Shown one piece after another: positions 5,375 through 6,615 of a stretch of DNA of 6,615 nt. Below the pieces are notes generated by a model. It did not search any database. It worked only from the letters and a program-made list of their open reading frames with translations, and was not told the origin of the DNA. How positions within the stretch are numbered: the stretch's first letter is position 1; each line of letters opens with the position of its first letter. This DNA is from Chloroflexota bacterium (GTDB lineage Bacteria > Chloroflexota > Dormibacteria > Dormibacterales > Dormibacteraceae): contig VBKD01000009.1 of the NCBI GenBank assembly GCA_005888075.1, positions 1 to 6,615 of the forward strand. The letters are read 5' to 3'. Made by a program: the position numbers and the translations under genes.

Positions 5375-6583
5375 TCAAGATGAACGCCCGGCGCGGATCT
5401 GGTTCGCGATGCTCTTGAGCTCACCTGGCTCGTCGCTCTCAGGGTCGCCTCCGCGTCCCATCGCCGCCGCGGCCAGCAGCTTGCCCCCGCGGAGGTAGCG
5501 AACTATGAAGTCGCGATCCGGGAGCGACCCCTCAACCGTGATGCTGTCCCATTCCTTGGCGAAACCGACGTATTCGAGGCTCTGATCGAACTGGTCGCTC
5601 CAGAAGGAATGGACGTAGTCGTACGGCGAGCCCCGGTCCAGCAGCGATGCCGCGGCCGCACGTCCCTGCTTTTCGGCGTTGTTGTAATGCTCGACCCGTA
5701 TGCGTCCAAAGATCGGGTGAGCGTGGTCTGCGATGTCTCCCGCCGCATAGACGTCAGGCAGGCTGGTCCGGCAGTACTCGTCAACTTCGACGCCATTCGA
5801 GATCCGCGCGCCGGCCGCTCTCAGGAGCTCAACCTCGGGCTCGATCCCGATGCCGGCAACCACGAAGTCACACTCGAATTGCCGTCCGGACTTGGTGACC
5901 ACGCGCTCGACCCTTTCGCCTCCCTCGAGCCGGTCGACACCGTCACCCAATATCAGCTGCACACCATGCGATTGATGGAGTGCCGCGATCACGCCGCCAA
6001 CCTCTGGCCCTAGAACACGTCCCAGAGGCGCCCGCCCCGGATCGATGGCGGTCACCTCGACGCCAAGCATGCGCAGCGACGCCGTCACCTCGCAGCCGAT
6101 GAAACCGAGACCGATCACCACGGCTCGTCGCCCGGCGCGCGCAGCTGCCTGGATCCGCTGGGAGTCTTCCACCGTGCGTAGATCAAGGACACCTTTGCGG
6201 TCAGCGCCTGGAGACCGCAGGCGGCGATTGCGGCCGCCTGTCGCGATCAGCATCCGGTCGTAAGGGATGACTTCATCGCCTTCGAGGCGAATCTGCTTCT
6301 TTTCCGGTTCAAGCTTTTCCACCGTCCTGCCGAGCATGAGGTCGATTCCGAGCCGCTCATATTCGCTGCGCGGCGCGACCAACGCAGCTTCGAACGGTTC
6401 AGTGCCCCGAAGAAACCCCTTCGACAGTGGAGGGCGCTGATACGGCAGATGAGTCTCCGAGCTGATGAGGGTGACGTGAGCATCGGGGGCGAGGCGGCAC
6501 ACCTCGAGCGCCGCGTTGCCGCCGGTCAAGCCTCCGCCAACGACGACGACGTTCGGTGTGTAGCCCGCCACGGCGTTATCCAC
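5375..6583 (-). CDS. FAD-dependent NAD(P)H oxidoreductase, ferredoxin/rubredoxin reductase type
   Basis: The 402-residue protein matches the BphA4/putidaredoxin-reductase family in length and layout. These flavoproteins take electrons from NAD(P)H through FAD to a small ferredoxin or rubredoxin feeding an oxygenase or P450. FAD binding: VVGGGLTGGNAA (14-25; G16, G18, G21), the isoalloxazine-side YQRPPLSKGFLRG (48-60) and VYAAGDIAD (278-286). NAD binding: VVIGLGFIGCE (155-165; G158, G160, G163), with acidic D181 ending the next strand, which favours NADH over NADPH. VEHYNNAEKQGR (297-308) and FWSDQFDQSLEYVG (327-340) open the C-terminal interface domain. No redox Cys pair of the thioredoxin-reductase type is seen. 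GTG 6583 is the first plausible start shown, but the frame is open to the right edge at 6615 and no clear ribosome binding site precedes it, so the true start may lie outside; GTG 6571 is another option. No ferredoxin or oxygenase partner is in the window. Confidence 0.9.
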   Translation of the reverse strand: MDNAVAGYTPNVVVVGGGLTGGNAALEVCRLAPDAHVTLISSETHLPYQRPPLSKGFLRGTEPFEAALVAPRSEYERLGIDLMLGRTVEKLEPEKKQIRLEGDEVIPYDRMLIATGGRNRRLRSPGADRKGVLDLRTVEDSQRIQAAARAGRRAVVIGLGFIGCEVTASLRMLGVEVTAIDPGRAPLGRVLGPEVGGVIAALHQSHGVQLILGDGVDRLEGGERVERVVTKSGRQFECDFVVAGIGIEPEVELLRAAGARISNGVEVDEYCRTSLPDVYAAGDIADHAHPIFGRIRVEHYNNAEKQGRAAAASLLDRGSPYDYVHSFWSDQFDQSLEYVGFAKEWDSITVEGSLPDRDFIVRYLRGGKLLAAAAMGRGGDPESDEPGELKSIANQIRAGRSS

Positions 6584-6615
6584 GCACCGGTGGATCGATC
6601 CGAATGTTGGCGCCG

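Overview
This is a GC-rich bacterial window in which every gene I can support lies on the minus strand, so transcription runs from high to low coordinates. The gene content (trehalose-6-phosphate synthase, tandem universal-stress protein, CatE-like dioxygenase, a short DksA/TraR-type protein and a secreted glycoside-hydrolase-like protein), the frequent GTG/TTG starts and the high GC suggest a soil-type member of Chloroflexota, Dormibacterota or Actinomycetota. That placement is an inference from gene style, not a sequence match.

In transcription order: (1) an FAD/NAD(P)H-dependent ferredoxin-reductase-type oxidoreductase at 6583-5375, whose start may lie beyond the window; (2) a 111-nt spacer with a strong Shine-Dalgarno sequence and a possible 27-codon leader ORF; (3) a DksA/TraR-type protein at 5263-4907 in which all four zinc-finger cysteines are replaced; (4) a 148-nt spacer with an inverted repeat overlapping a candidate promoter; (5) a tightly packed three-gene unit: tandem UspA-type protein (4758-3850), OtsA-like GT20 glycosyltransferase (3847-2351) and a two-module VOC dioxygenase (2347-1439), with gaps of only 2 and 3 nt; (6) a dispersed-repeat-like element at 1418-1452 that supplies the stop codon of the VOC gene; (7) a secreted glycoside-hydrolase-like gene at 1380-728 whose signal-peptide part and body are in different frames, probably a pseudogene; (8) the first 227 codons of zwf (glucose-6-phosphate dehydrogenase), cut by the left edge.

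Most of the genes fit a stress and redox theme. Zwf makes NADPH and consumes glucose-6-phosphate, the same acceptor that OtsA uses to make trehalose-6-phosphate. The Usp and DksA-like proteins are stress-response types, and the FAD reductase passes NAD(P)H electrons to an unseen partner. No tRNA, rRNA, CRISPR array or insertion sequence is visible, and no stretch over 300 nt lacks a gene. I found no clearly new multi-gene system. The best leads are the cysteine-less DksA-like protein, the broken glycoside-hydrolase-like gene, the variant motifs in OtsA, and the repeat used as a stop codon.
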